Shown here: piece after piece, positions 26,035 to 35,791 of the stretch
How the letters are laid out: every line of letters begins with the position of its first letter
How positions within the stretch are numbered: the stretch's first letter is position 1
DNA from: VMCP01 sp965655465
GTDB taxonomy: Bacteria > Bacteroidota > Bacteroidia > NS11-12g > UBA955
DNA: 64,000 bases
Assembly: GCA_965655465.1 (NCBI GenBank)
Contig: CBFHGY010000002.1
Span: 1-64,000, forward strand
Direction of reading: 5' to 3'
Position numbers and translations under genes: made by a program
Notes under the pieces: model-generated
Databases searched by the model: none
What the model was told of the DNA's origin: nothing
Seen by the model: the letters and a program-made list of their open reading frames with translations, nothing else

Positions 26035-29000
26035 TTAGAACAAATAACGAACACCAATTTGTGCACCCCAAGTAGTAGAAGTACTGGTAATATCGGTGAA
26101 AGTAGTGGTTGGCAAAGCGCCACCTGCAACATTTAATTGGTAAGTTCCATCGGTATTAGCACGCAATACAGCACCGTTATTAACGGTTAAACGCTGTGCA
26201 ATACCCCAGTTAGAATTGATCAAGTTGCCCACATTCAAGATGTTAGCACTCAATTGTAATTTGTGGTTGGTACTTCCAATTTTCTTGAATACATCTTGAT
26301 AGATGGCCAAGTTAAAACGGTGTAACCATGGGAATAAAGCCGCATTACGATCGGCGAAATTGCCCACATTTTTGCTTAAATACGCATCTTGGTCGATATA
26401 CGCATCCCAAGCCGCAGCTTGTTCATCAGCAGTATATGTTTTACCGCTTGCAGTGAATTCTTTGAAGGTAATATCAGAAGATTTGTGAATGAAAATCAAG
26501 TCATTATTTCCTATTCCGTCGTTGTTGATATCCGTAGAATATACGTAGTTAAAGCGACCTGCATTAAAACCTTCGTAACTTAAGGTTACAGTGGTAGCAA
26601 AGTTTTTAGCATATTCTTTCGTATAAGAAATAGCACCGACTACACGGTGAGGAGTTGCAAATTGCGACTGTGCCAAATAAGGCGTATTTTGGTTTTGACC
26701 TAAAGCAGTACCAATGATTGGGTTGTTTGTAAATGCAGAAGCTGCTTGAGATCCTGGATTCGCTGTTATGTCCATGGTATTGTTATAGGAATAACTTACA
26801 AAAAGGTCTAAACCATTGTGGAAGTCTTTCTTTAAGGTAAAAGATGCACTGAAACCTTGACCTTGGTTGGTGTTGCTCATTACGATGGCATTACGAACCT
26901 TAGAATTGTTAAAACGAGCTGAGCTAGAAGTATACCCCGCGCGCTCCCATGCAGTTCCCGCAAATAACATAGTGTCAGAAGGAGCCATATTGGCATCAAA
27001 CTGATAGATATCGTTTAAAGACTTGGTATAAATGATATCCGCAGTAAAGTCGATATCATAAGGTAATTTATAGTCAAAACCGATACTTGTTCTCCAAACT
27101 TGAGGGAAACTAAAACTAGGGTCTACCAATGCATATGACCCTCCTGAAGAAGGCAATGCTGCAGGTTCAGTAGGGAATTTGCTGTAGTAACCATCCCATT
27201 GTGGGTTAAACTGGGTAATGCCATATTGGTCTAATTCAGATTTAGAATCCAAGGTTATTGTAGATTGTAATCCATACGCATTCGTAACTTGGTTGGTATA
27301 CCATACAAAGGGAAGGCGACCGGTAAAGATACCTGTTCCACCTCGAACGATCATAGATTTATCTCCTTTTACATCGTAGTTAACTCCCACACGAGGAGAC
27401 CACAAAAGCTTGCTACTTGGCCATTTTGATGGATCGTATGCAAATGCTTCGGTTCCATCTGCGTTTTTAAACGGAGTGGTGTTAGCATCTGCAAATACGC
27501 TGAATCCCCCATTTGCAGAAGCTTCTGTAAGATAAATAGGAACGTCAACACGCAAACCACCGATTAATTTCAATTGGCGATTCAAGCGGTATTCATCTTG
27601 TACATAAGCAGCAGCTTGTCCAAAGCCCATCTCAGCGATAGGATTATTATTACCATTGTAACCGTAAGTTGCAGCGAAAACGGTAGGTTGTTCATCGTTT
27701 AAGAACTGTGACAATGAATCGTAGCGGTAGTAGCTGGTTCCATAACGCATGAAGTTATTTCCTACATACATTTGATCGTAAGCAAGGCCTGCGGTTAACG
27801 TGTGTTGTTTGGTATTATAGGTGAAGTTATCAATAAACGAGTATGTATTGTTTACTACTTTATTATTCCAACTAAACAATTCGTATCCAAAAGAGATATA
27901 TTGATCGTCGTCTTTTTTAATGTCTACAAAAGGGAAGGGATCGCTACCTGTACCGCGAGCATCAACTACATTGGTAGCTGTTACCAACAATTGGTTACTC
28001 ATGCGGCTGTTTAAGTTACTTTTCAATTCCAAAGAAAGAGAACTAACGGTATTCTCAAAAGAATACAATGAATTCTCATAACTCATGGCATTGTTACTCC
28101 AACGATTAGAGGCAGAACGCGGATTTGGGGCTGAAGTACCGTTGGTAATCTGATCGTTATTGCTTTTTACATAGTTGTAACGTGCACTTAATTTGTGCAT
28201 GTCGTTGATATTCCAGTCTATGCGACCTAACAATTTATAGTTACGGGTACTGAAATTTCCTAAGTCTTCAAAAGCACCGGTTTCGTAACCGTATTTATCT
28301 TTTAAGTGCTTACTCACGGCTTCAAGGTCTGATTTCAAAACACGTGAAGCGTTTGGATCTGCAGGATCTACACCGCTTTGCGCGGATTTCCAAAGCAATC
28401 CGGGTTTGGATGTACTTTCATATTCAGCATTTGCAAAATAGAAAACTTTATCTTTCACCAAGGCGCCGCCTACGCGGAAACCATAAATATTGGAAGAAGT
28501 AGCAGGTAAATCCTCTAACGTTACATCTCCAATTTTAGTTCCGTTTAAAGATTCGTTACGCATGAATGTGTACACAGAACCTTCTGTTTTGTTGGAACCA
28601 CTGCGGGTAATTGCATTTACACCGGCACCGGTGAAATTACTTTGACGCACATCGTAAGGAGAAACGTTAACTTGAACAGCTTCTATCGCATCTAATGAAA
28701 TAGGTTGTGCATCTCCACCGGGTAGGTTGTTAGTACTTAACCCGAAATTGTTGTTAAAGTTGGCTCCATCAATGGTGATGTTATTGAAACGACCGTCGCG
28801 ACCATTAAAACTATTATTACCACCGGCTTGAGGAGTGAATTTAGTAAAATCGTCAATTGAACGCGCAATAGTGGGTAGGGTATTCAATTGCTCTTTAGAT
28901 AAGTTCAAATTAGAACCCGTTTTGGTACCGGAGTTTCGACTAGAAACAATCGATACTTCGGATAATTTCTCACTGCTTGCACTTAAGTCTAAATCTAATT

Positions 29001-29292
29001 TGAAATTCTCTCCTAAAACCAAGTAAATATTATCAATGCTGATGGTTTTTGAAGCAGTAACGGTAAGCGTGTAGGGTCCTCCTGCTTGAACGTTAAAAAT
29101 ATCGTAACCACCACCCACACGGGTATTGGTTTTGTACTTAGCATTGGTGGTTGTGAGCACCAAGTTGATTTTTGCATCTTCAACGGCAACACCATTATCG
29201 GTAATGGTACCCCCGATTGAAGAATTCGTAACCTGTGCCATGCTGAAGGCACTTAAGCAGGCTGCGAATAAAGATAGGATGAGTTTTTTCAT
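26035..29292 (-). CDS. Oar-like TonB-dependent receptor (1085 aa)
   Basis: A signal peptide (MKKLILSLFAACLSAFSMAQ) is followed by a carboxypeptidase-regulatory-like beta-sandwich (residues about 22-110), a plug domain (about 115-240, with the phrase ITIDGANFNNNFG) and a large outer-membrane beta-barrel. The last residue is Phe (GVRYLF), the outer-membrane insertion signal. This is the layout of Oar-type, TonB-linked outer-membrane proteins of Bacteroidetes and Myxococcus. The substrate cannot be inferred, since no SusD partner is next to it. It is monocistronic, with its own terminator. Confidence 0.88.
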   Translation of the reverse strand: MKKLILSLFAACLSAFSMAQVTNSSIGGTITDNGVAVEDAKINLVLTTTNAKYKTNTRVGGGYDIFNVQAGGPYTLTVTASKTISIDNIYLVLGENFKLDLDLSASSEKLSEVSIVSSRNSGTKTGSNLNLSKEQLNTLPTIARSIDDFTKFTPQAGGNNSFNGRDGRFNNITIDGANFNNNFGLSTNNLPGGDAQPISLDAIEAVQVNVSPYDVRQSNFTGAGVNAITRSGSNKTEGSVYTFMRNESLNGTKIGDVTLEDLPATSSNIYGFRVGGALVKDKVFYFANAEYESTSKPGLLWKSAQSGVDPADPNASRVLKSDLEAVSKHLKDKYGYETGAFEDLGNFSTRNYKLLGRIDWNINDMHKLSARYNYVKSNNDQITNGTSAPNPRSASNRWSNNAMSYENSLYSFENTVSSLSLELKSNLNSRMSNQLLVTATNVVDARGTGSDPFPFVDIKKDDDQYISFGYELFSWNNKVVNNTYSFIDNFTYNTKQHTLTAGLAYDQMYVGNNFMRYGTSYYRYDSLSQFLNDEQPTVFAATYGYNGNNNPIAEMGFGQAAAYVQDEYRLNRQLKLIGGLRVDVPIYLTEASANGGFSVFADANTTPFKNADGTEAFAYDPSKWPSSKLLWSPRVGVNYDVKGDKSMIVRGGTGIFTGRLPFVWYTNQVTNAYGLQSTITLDSKSELDQYGITQFNPQWDGYYSKFPTEPAALPSSGGSYALVDPSFSFPQVWRTSIGFDYKLPYDIDFTADIIYTKSLNDIYQFDANMAPSDTMLFAGTAWERAGYTSSSARFNNSKVRNAIVMSNTNQGQGFSASFTLKKDFHNGLDLFVSYSYNNTMDITANPGSQAASAFTNNPIIGTALGQNQNTPYLAQSQFATPHRVVGAISYTKEYAKNFATTVTLSYEGFNAGRFNYVYSTDINNDGIGNNDLIFIHKSSDITFKEFTASGKTYTADEQAAAWDAYIDQDAYLSKNVGNFADRNAALFPWLHRFNLAIYQDVFKKIGSTNHKLQLSANILNVGNLINSNWGIAQRLTVNNGAVLRANTDGTYQLNVAGGALPTTTFTDITSTSTTWGAQIGVRYLF

Positions 29293-29543
29293 TGTTTTAA
29301 AAATGATTTATTTGGTGATACAAATTAACGGCAACAAAAGCAGTAAAATATTACCAAATTATGAACTATCGAACCTGGATGTTTTACAAAGCGATTTAAA
29401 TGTTTAAACACTTTGATAAAGCGGACTTTTCACACTTACATCTTTAGCCGTTAATACCACAGAATGCGAATCAACAAGTTATTCACCTTTTTTATCGGTT
29501 TGTTTTTATCGATTACCGAATAACTATATTTTTGTTCTTTTTT

Positions 29544-30812
29544 ATGCGATATGTTCTTCTGACACTTACCCTGTTATTTACGACATTTTTCCCCAAATCG
29601 ATTATTGCGAAATTTTCACCTGAGGAGATTTCACAAATATTGCAGAAAGTTAATGGAGAACTGCTTGTTAAATTTGGTGATCTTGGGGCTGATGAATCGT
29701 GTTATTTAGAGGTAGGGGATTCCTTAATTATCATTCCTCAAGGACATCATTACGTATTTTCCTATACACGGGAGCGAGGTGGCATTGAACGTTTGGATCG
29801 CTCGGTGATGCACGGACATAATTTTTTGAGAAAAATATTTCTATACAACGATGAAATTTATGCTTTTGGTGGATACGGTTTTTGGCAGACCCATGGTAAA
29901 TTAATTCGATTCAGCCGTCAAACGCACGAATGGGAATTGGTATTGTTGAAGGGCGCACCTCCCACGGGATTGCCTGCCATATCATTTTTAAAAGGGGATA
30001 CTTTATTTGCATTTTATAACATCGAAAAGCATCCCGAATTGAATGTAGATTCGATTTCGAGAAATGCATATATGATTGATATGCGCACTAAAATCGCAAC
30101 AAAATTCAAAATTAAAAATAACAATCATTTCGATTATTACAGACCCAGTTTAAACGATCAAAACTCGCGCTATGCTTTTTATGGATTCCAGGGTTCTATT
30201 TTGCATATATTTGATAAAGTGGAATTTAAGTTTTATACTACCCATGGATCACCCAATTTATTCAAAGGTTATCCTATGTTACGTGGTACGGCATTAGATT
30301 CTAATTTTGTGGTTATATATGACGAAACGATTCGGATATTTCCTAAGAATGCACCTGCACTGAATTTCCCAATTCAAGATTATTTGGATCTTTATTGTAC
30401 CTCTATTGAAATGAGAAATCAATTGGTACCCATAGATAAAAAAGAAGGCTTTGTACCCATGGAAAATGTTTGGATTATTGGAATTGGAACGGCAATTTTG
30501 GTGCTTCTATTCTGGTTTTTGGGCAAATTATTTCTTACAGGTAAATCTTTGCTTAAATCTAGATGGTCTAAAGTATACGACGTCATGAATCAGCAACCGT
30601 ATTTTGCTGCAATTCGCACCTTGTCTCCAGGTATTTACAGTGAAAAAGAAATCGATATTGTTTTAAGGATTGTGCATATTCCGAAACACATCCGAAAACT
30701 GAAACGGATTACCCTACTAGAAGAATTAAACCGCTTGCAACCGGGATTTATTGAAAAATATCCAGCAGAGAAAGAAGGTACATCAAGAAGTTATCGAATT
30801 AATTATGTTTGA
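29544..30812 (+). CDS. one-pass membrane protein with extracytoplasmic sensor-like domain (422 aa)
   Basis: The start is the ATG at 29544. The upstream in-frame TTG at 29532 adds only four hydrophobic residues. The N-terminus RYVLLTLTLLFTTFFPKSII is a signal peptide or anchor. Residues about 25-300 have repeated beta-strand phrases such as DEIYAFGGYGFW, suggesting a Kelch-like propeller outside the membrane. One hydrophobic segment (about 306-331) precedes a basic cytoplasmic part of 90 residues with a winged-helix-like pattern ending in SYRINYV. I do not know the family. It is convergent with the LytS-type kinase gene, whose end lies 4 bp away. Confidence 0.7.
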   Translation: MRYVLLTLTLLFTTFFPKSIIAKFSPEEISQILQKVNGELLVKFGDLGADESCYLEVGDSLIIIPQGHHYVFSYTRERGGIERLDRSVMHGHNFLRKIFLYNDEIYAFGGYGFWQTHGKLIRFSRQTHEWELVLLKGAPPTGLPAISFLKGDTLFAFYNIEKHPELNVDSISRNAYMIDMRTKIATKFKIKNNNHFDYYRPSLNDQNSRYAFYGFQGSILHIFDKVEFKFYTTHGSPNLFKGYPMLRGTALDSNFVVIYDETIRIFPKNAPALNFPIQDYLDLYCTSIEMRNQLVPIDKKEGFVPMENVWIIGIGTAILVLLFWFLGKLFLTGKSLLKSRWSKVYDVMNQQPYFAAIRTLSPGIYSEKEIDIVLRIVHIPKHIRKLKRITLLEELNRLQPGFIEKYPAEKEGTSRSYRINYV

Positions 30813-30816
30813 GAAA

Positions 30817-33744
30817 CTAAGAATACATCCATGCAATATTGCGTTTTTCGATGGTTATCGCCGCAACGAATAAATTTTCCAAGTTTAAATAGGTCTTAAA
30901 CTGGGCGTTGTAATCGGAATGATAACGTTCATTGAGCAATGCCAATCGGTCTTTTACTAGGGAAATTCCTAAGTTGGTTCCTCCCGATTTTCCGTTGGTT
31001 TTAGCTACTGGATTGGTGATATTAATATGTAATTGATAATTTTCAATAGCGCTAATTTTTACAAGGATATTGCTCGGTTCTTCGCGATCTTCGAATCGAC
31101 CATATTTGAGTGCATTCTCTAATAAAGGTTGCAAAATTAAGGGAGGGAGGTACCATTCTCGAGTTTGGATATTGGGCTCAACAAGTATCTCAAAATTGAT
31201 AATGGTATCATCTTCAAAGCGCATTTTTTCTAATTGCATGTATTTTTTTGCAAAATCAAGTTCTTCTTCTAATGAAATTAAATCTTTATTAGAGGTTTCC
31301 AAAAACATCCTATTTAAAACAGCCAATTTACTCGTTGCTTTCAATGCCTTTGTTTTTTCCGATTTTACAATCAAAGATTGAATCAAATTCATGATGTTAA
31401 ATACAAAATGAGGATTGAGATTCGCTTTTAAAGTGCTCAATTGAAGACTTGCAATTTTTTGATTCATCGATAGTTTTTCTCTTTGATATTGGAAAATCAC
31501 ATATCCTAATAAACCAAGTGTTATTATCAATACAAACCAAAACCCAACGGTGTAAAACAGTCCTTCCTGAATCCGAAACAAAATATGTTGCCTGCCTTTT
31601 TCGGGCCCAACCTGTATTTTATACACACCATGAGGGAAATTTTCGAGAGCGTATGGTTCATTAACTCGAATGAATTTTCGTTCAATAAATCCTTTATGAT
31701 TCCAAATTTCTATAGGTTGACGGCCATATTGGTTGTAAAAATAATTATTGCTTTTTATTAAGAAGGAAAAGGTTTGTCCTACCCATGTACGGGGAATAAT
31801 CGTTTTAAAATTAAAGGACGCTCCCTTAAGAGATAAATCAGATTGGGTTTGAAAATCGAGGGCATTGTTTTGGTCTGTGGGTATAACCATGATTTCACCT
31901 TTCCCTTTTTTGTACAAAAACTCTTGGGTGGTTTGTACGGGTTCGAAACTTAATGGTGATGACCCTAAATAATGTTGCCCCAAAAATTCTAATTCATAAC
32001 GAGTATCGTTAATTTTAAATTGATACGCATTGGAACTGTTGCCCATCCATAATGAAGTACCATCAGAATTGATCCATTCAATGAGCATGTCTGGGAATAA
32101 ATCTTTTAAGTTAATCTGATTTAAAGTTTTGATTTTTTTTGAAAATCGATTTAATCCAGATATTCTAATGGTATTGCCTATTTGTGTTATCAGGTAATTT
32201 CCACAAAAGAAGAATTTATTTTTGGTGATATCCGAAGCTAGATCTGTGCTTAAGGGAATAATGGAGTTGTTTTCAGCAAGCGCAAAACCTTGATTTTCTA
32301 TTTGTAACAATAGGTAATTTTTGTTTTGAGCATATTTGACAATGTTTTTAAATTCCGAATTGCGGTTTTTTATTAAACGGCGCGTTTGGAGATTATAAAA
32401 ATCCGCTTGACCGAATAATCGAAATAAATACAATTGATCTTGGTGCACACAAAAAGACTCGTAAAATCCTTTTGTGAGTGTTTTAATTTGTTTGCTTTTT
32501 CGATCGAAATAAGATATTTCCGAATTATTCAAGAAATACAAGGTGTCTCGGTATTCTATGATATGTTTGAAACTTCCCGTTATGGTCATCACCGACCAAT
32601 TAGGATGGTTTTTTTGTTTTATGTACGCCGTAAACGAATTCCATGCGACGATATAATTATCGGTTATTTTAAAATCATGATACCCTCCTGGTACTTTTAT
32701 GTATTTGTCATAATGGGGTTTGAAATAGGCACCATCGGTAAGTGTTGAGAACCAAACGCCTTTATGAAAAGGATCTACAGTTACTGCCCAAGCGTATTTT
32801 CTTTCGTCTAGTATACCTAAATGTATAGTGGCAGGACCATTGGGATCGTGTTTCCAAAAATATCCATTATTTAAATCTATATTATTACCGATAGCGAAAT
32901 AAATCTGCTTTTGGTCGCCATCAATATCCCAGAAGGCAAGTTGTTTACGTTGATCGCTGGTAAATTCATAAACCTTGTAATGCATGTTCTGATAATCCAC
33001 ATACATATTGGAAAAAAATCCCATGTAGGTGTGTCCATTAATTTCTTTGGCACACATTATTACGGATCGATTAAGGGTATCGTAATGATTTTTTTCGAAC
33101 AAACGATGAGGTACCCATAAACCATCCTTGGTTTGTTTAAAGGGAACGCGGTTTATATAAAATGCAACATGTATTTCTCCATTTATGGTAAAAACATCTG
33201 TAGGAAAATCATTAGGTTCAACATTTAATAAAGATCGATCGAAAAGTGGATTTACAAAATGAGGAGTAATCCGGGTGATTCCTTTAGCGTGCACAATGTA
33301 AAGTTGTTCATTAATTTTACGAATGCGTCTTATTCTGGGCATTTCAGAATAACTCCAATGGTGCAATAATGCCCCGCTTAACAAGTCGAATTTATATAAT
33401 CCAGAATCAAAGGAAGCCACATAAAAATGATTCCCTAACTGAGAAATGCCCCAAATTTGGGAAAACTTTACACGTTCACAAATTTGGTTATCCGCATCGG
33501 TATTGTTGGGAAATACATTTAAACCTGCGTCGGTACCAATCCAGATTTTTCCATCTTCACTTACATGAGTTACTCGTGAAACATTAGATACCAATCCTTT
33601 GAAATCATTAATTTCTTTGCCATAATCTATTTCCTGACCGAAGCATGTAGTAAAACTTCCCCAAGAAAATAAAATTAAATAAAGGATTGAAAGAGTTTTT
33701 TCCCGGTTTTTGATAGGGCTATTTGTGCTCCATTTTTTAAACAT
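30817..33744 (-). CDS. LytS-family sensor histidine kinase with beta-propeller sensor (975 aa)
   Basis: A signal-anchor (about residues 15-36) leads to about 690 residues of propeller-like repeats (for example GKIWIGTDAGLNVFPN and KGVWFSTLTDGAYF). A membrane segment near 730-755 and a LytS/YehU-type kinase core follow. The phospho-acceptor is H779 in LNPHFVFNIMNLIQSL, and the N-box is LQPLLENALKYG. It lacks a classical HisKA domain. The start overlaps the upstream regulator gene by 70 bp, and no later Met fits the signal sequence. Such kinases pair with LytTR regulators, and the regulator is encoded directly upstream. The signal sensed is unknown. Confidence 0.88.
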   Translation of the reverse strand: MFKKWSTNSPIKNREKTLSILYLILFSWGSFTTCFGQEIDYGKEINDFKGLVSNVSRVTHVSEDGKIWIGTDAGLNVFPNNTDADNQICERVKFSQIWGISQLGNHFYVASFDSGLYKFDLLSGALLHHWSYSEMPRIRRIRKINEQLYIVHAKGITRITPHFVNPLFDRSLLNVEPNDFPTDVFTINGEIHVAFYINRVPFKQTKDGLWVPHRLFEKNHYDTLNRSVIMCAKEINGHTYMGFFSNMYVDYQNMHYKVYEFTSDQRKQLAFWDIDGDQKQIYFAIGNNIDLNNGYFWKHDPNGPATIHLGILDERKYAWAVTVDPFHKGVWFSTLTDGAYFKPHYDKYIKVPGGYHDFKITDNYIVAWNSFTAYIKQKNHPNWSVMTITGSFKHIIEYRDTLYFLNNSEISYFDRKSKQIKTLTKGFYESFCVHQDQLYLFRLFGQADFYNLQTRRLIKNRNSEFKNIVKYAQNKNYLLLQIENQGFALAENNSIIPLSTDLASDITKNKFFFCGNYLITQIGNTIRISGLNRFSKKIKTLNQINLKDLFPDMLIEWINSDGTSLWMGNSSNAYQFKINDTRYELEFLGQHYLGSSPLSFEPVQTTQEFLYKKGKGEIMVIPTDQNNALDFQTQSDLSLKGASFNFKTIIPRTWVGQTFSFLIKSNNYFYNQYGRQPIEIWNHKGFIERKFIRVNEPYALENFPHGVYKIQVGPEKGRQHILFRIQEGLFYTVGFWFVLIITLGLLGYVIFQYQREKLSMNQKIASLQLSTLKANLNPHFVFNIMNLIQSLIVKSEKTKALKATSKLAVLNRMFLETSNKDLISLEEELDFAKKYMQLEKMRFEDDTIINFEILVEPNIQTREWYLPPLILQPLLENALKYGRFEDREEPSNILVKISAIENYQLHINITNPVAKTNGKSGGTNLGISLVKDRLALLNERYHSDYNAQFKTYLNLENLFVAAITIEKRNIAWMYS

Positions 33745-34391
33745 ACGATGTTGCTGGTATAACTAGCAATTTGATTTAGAGGTACAATATACGAGCGATG
33801 TATTCGAATAAAGGTGTTTGGAAGTTGAACTTCAATGCTTTTTAATGTTTTGGATGCGATGAACGTTTTAGAATCGGTTACTATTTTTGAATAGGCACCT
33901 GAAGCTTCAATAAATAAAATATCTTGAAATGAAACCATGATATTTTCACCATTATCTTTAATGACCAAATGTTGGTCTAAGGAAAGTGGATTCGTTAATT
34001 GCTTTTTTAATTCTATTTTACGTTTCAATCGGTCCTTAAATCGAAGGATTTCTGATTCGCTCAAAGGCTTTAGTAAATAATCAAAAACATTAGTTTGTAT
34101 GGCTTCTAAGGCATATTGAGAATGCGCGCTTACAACCACTATAGGAATATCTTCAGTTACATAAGGTTGAATCATAAGTCCGGTTTCATTGCGCAATTCA
34201 TAATCGGTAAAAATAACATCGGCTTCAAATTTTTTCAAACAATTAATGGCCTCTTTTAATGAGGAAACCGCTCTTAATTCTTCAAACATGTCATGAGCAA
34301 ATTCTCTTAAATAATATTCAATCATTGTTCTGCCGGAAAGCTCATCGTCGATAATTAATGCTTTTAATGCGGAGTTATTTATTTCTGACAT
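33675..34391 (-). CDS. LytTR-family response regulator (238 aa)
   Basis: The receiver domain (residues about 10-125) has the acidic pair D15/D16 and the likely phospho-acceptor D63 in VIFTDYELRNETG. Residues about 140-238 form a LytTR DNA-binding domain, with LFIEASGAYSKIV, the FIRIHRSYIVPL strand and LSKTGKKLF at the end. It binds DNA as a partner of the histidine kinase encoded by the overlapping downstream gene. The order is regulator first, kinase second. Confidence 0.93.
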   Translation of the reverse strand: MSEINNSALKALIIDDELSGRTMIEYYLREFAHDMFEELRAVSSLKEAINCLKKFEADVIFTDYELRNETGLMIQPYVTEDIPIVVVSAHSQYALEAIQTNVFDYLLKPLSESEILRFKDRLKRKIELKKQLTNPLSLDQHLVIKDNGENIMVSFQDILFIEASGAYSKIVTDSKTFIASKTLKSIEVQLPNTFIRIHRSYIVPLNQIASYTSNIVCLKNGAQIALSKTGKKLFQSFI

Positions 34392-34444
34392 AATGATGTA
34401 AATTCAACTATTCCCAAAAGTAATGTTACTTTGCGACATTCGCT

Positions 34445-35305
34445 ATGCATGTATTAAAGAATCCTAAAAGTTTGGTATCAATAGATGAACAAGGTGCACA
34501 AATTGTGGCTTGGTTGGATCTTAAGAAAAATCAACAGGTATTATGGACGGTTAATGAGGCCTACTGGAATCGGGTAGCACCCGTACTTTTTCCTTTTGTG
34601 GGAAGATTAAAGAACGATAGGTACACATTCGGTGGAAGTTCTTACCCAATGAAACAACATGGATTTGCGCGAGATCGTGTGTTTGACATAATTCAAGCGA
34701 GTGATGAAAAGCTGGAATTGCAATTGCGTTCAGATTCCGCATCTCTGGAAATTTATCCCTTTAATTTTGAATTGGGAATCACATTTTCCTTATCAGAAAG
34801 CACCTTATTAATTGAAAATACGGTGAGAAATATCGATAAGCAACCGCTAATCTGCAGTTTTGGTGCACATCCAGGATTTCATTTAGAAGGGCTCATTTCA
34901 GAATATGCCATTCAAATTGAGGGTATGGTATCGGCACAGCGGCATTTGATCCAAGAGGGTTTATATACTGGAGACACGGAAACGCTGCATTTTGAGGACG
35001 GTGGAATTTTAAACCTGAACGAGGACTATTTTGAGCAGGATGCGATTGTATTTAAGCATGAAGACATTCAGAAAATGCGAATTTTGAAGCACGGCGATGG
35101 GGTTTTGGATTTTGAAACTAAGGGAATTATAGCCCCTTATTGGGGAATTTGGAAAAAGCCTGGAGCTCCTTTTATTTGTATAGAACCTTGGTGGGGCATC
35201 GCCGACAGCATCAACGCTACCGGAGATTTGACGCAAAAAGAGGGCATGCAGATTATAGAACCTTTAGAAAGTCGTAGGTTTGTATATCAAATAAAAGTTT
35301 TATGA
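34445..35305 (+). CDS. aldose 1-epimerase family protein (286 aa)
   Basis: The galactose-mutarotase fold is recognisable from WNRVAPVLFPFVGRLKND, the KQHGFARD segment, FGAHPGFHL with a catalytic-type His, and the late CIEPWWGIAD with a Glu that serves as base in this family. Members interconvert sugar anomers, and some act on hexose-6-phosphates. The length is normal. A TTACTTTG sequence (34427-34434, one mismatch to TAnnTTTG) precedes the ATG by 10 bases. The next gene overlaps by 4 bp. Confidence 0.88.
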   Translation: MHVLKNPKSLVSIDEQGAQIVAWLDLKKNQQVLWTVNEAYWNRVAPVLFPFVGRLKNDRYTFGGSSYPMKQHGFARDRVFDIIQASDEKLELQLRSDSASLEIYPFNFELGITFSLSESTLLIENTVRNIDKQPLICSFGAHPGFHLEGLISEYAIQIEGMVSAQRHLIQEGLYTGDTETLHFEDGGILNLNEDYFEQDAIVFKHEDIQKMRILKHGDGVLDFETKGIIAPYWGIWKKPGAPFICIEPWWGIADSINATGDLTQKEGMQIIEPLESRRFVYQIKVL

Positions 35306-35712
35306 AAGAAACGATATTAATAGTTGCCGTGTTGATTATGGTAATCAATACCTTTTATGGGAGGCATCAATCGGAAAAGGCCTTGGCGCTGTTGACCGAT
35401 GAAGAACGAGGACGTTTTGTTGGTCAATTTGCAAAATTGAGAACCCTGAACTTATATGCATTGATGATCGTTTTGGCCTTGCAATTTGTATTGGTGTATT
35501 ATGGTCCTAAAAATTTAAATCCTGCACTCATGTATACAGGAATTATTGCGGTGTATTTGGGGATCACGCAGTTTCTCTCCCACAGAAAAATGAGTGAGGT
35601 AGAAGTTCCTGATTCCTACCGGAAAATGTATAACCGTAATGCGAAGATGCGGTGGGCAAGCCAGTTGTTGATGATCGCTGCTGCGGTGTATTATATTTTG
35701 GGAACTCCTTGA
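35302..35712 (+). CDS. small four-pass membrane protein (136 aa)
   Basis: Four hydrophobic segments lie at about residues 3-20, 48-68, 75-96 and 117-134, and charged residues are concentrated in the loops. The start overlaps the epimerase stop as ATGA, so translation is coupled. I do not recognise a family and the sequence suggests no function. Confidence 0.75.
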   Translation: MKETILIVAVLIMVINTFYGRHQSEKALALLTDEERGRFVGQFAKLRTLNLYALMIVLALQFVLVYYGPKNLNPALMYTGIIAVYLGITQFLSHRKMSEVEVPDSYRKMYNRNAKMRWASQLLMIAAAVYYILGTP

Positions 35713-35791
35713 TTAGGCTATAGTCCAGTACATCGGAGTTGCAAAATATTCCCCACTTACGAGTAAACGTCTATACGATTTGTTGCGCCGA

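Noticed and set aside
25832..26071. Small minus-strand frames between the antitoxin gene and the receptor gene
   Set aside because: They cover the receptor terminator hairpin and have no support as genes.
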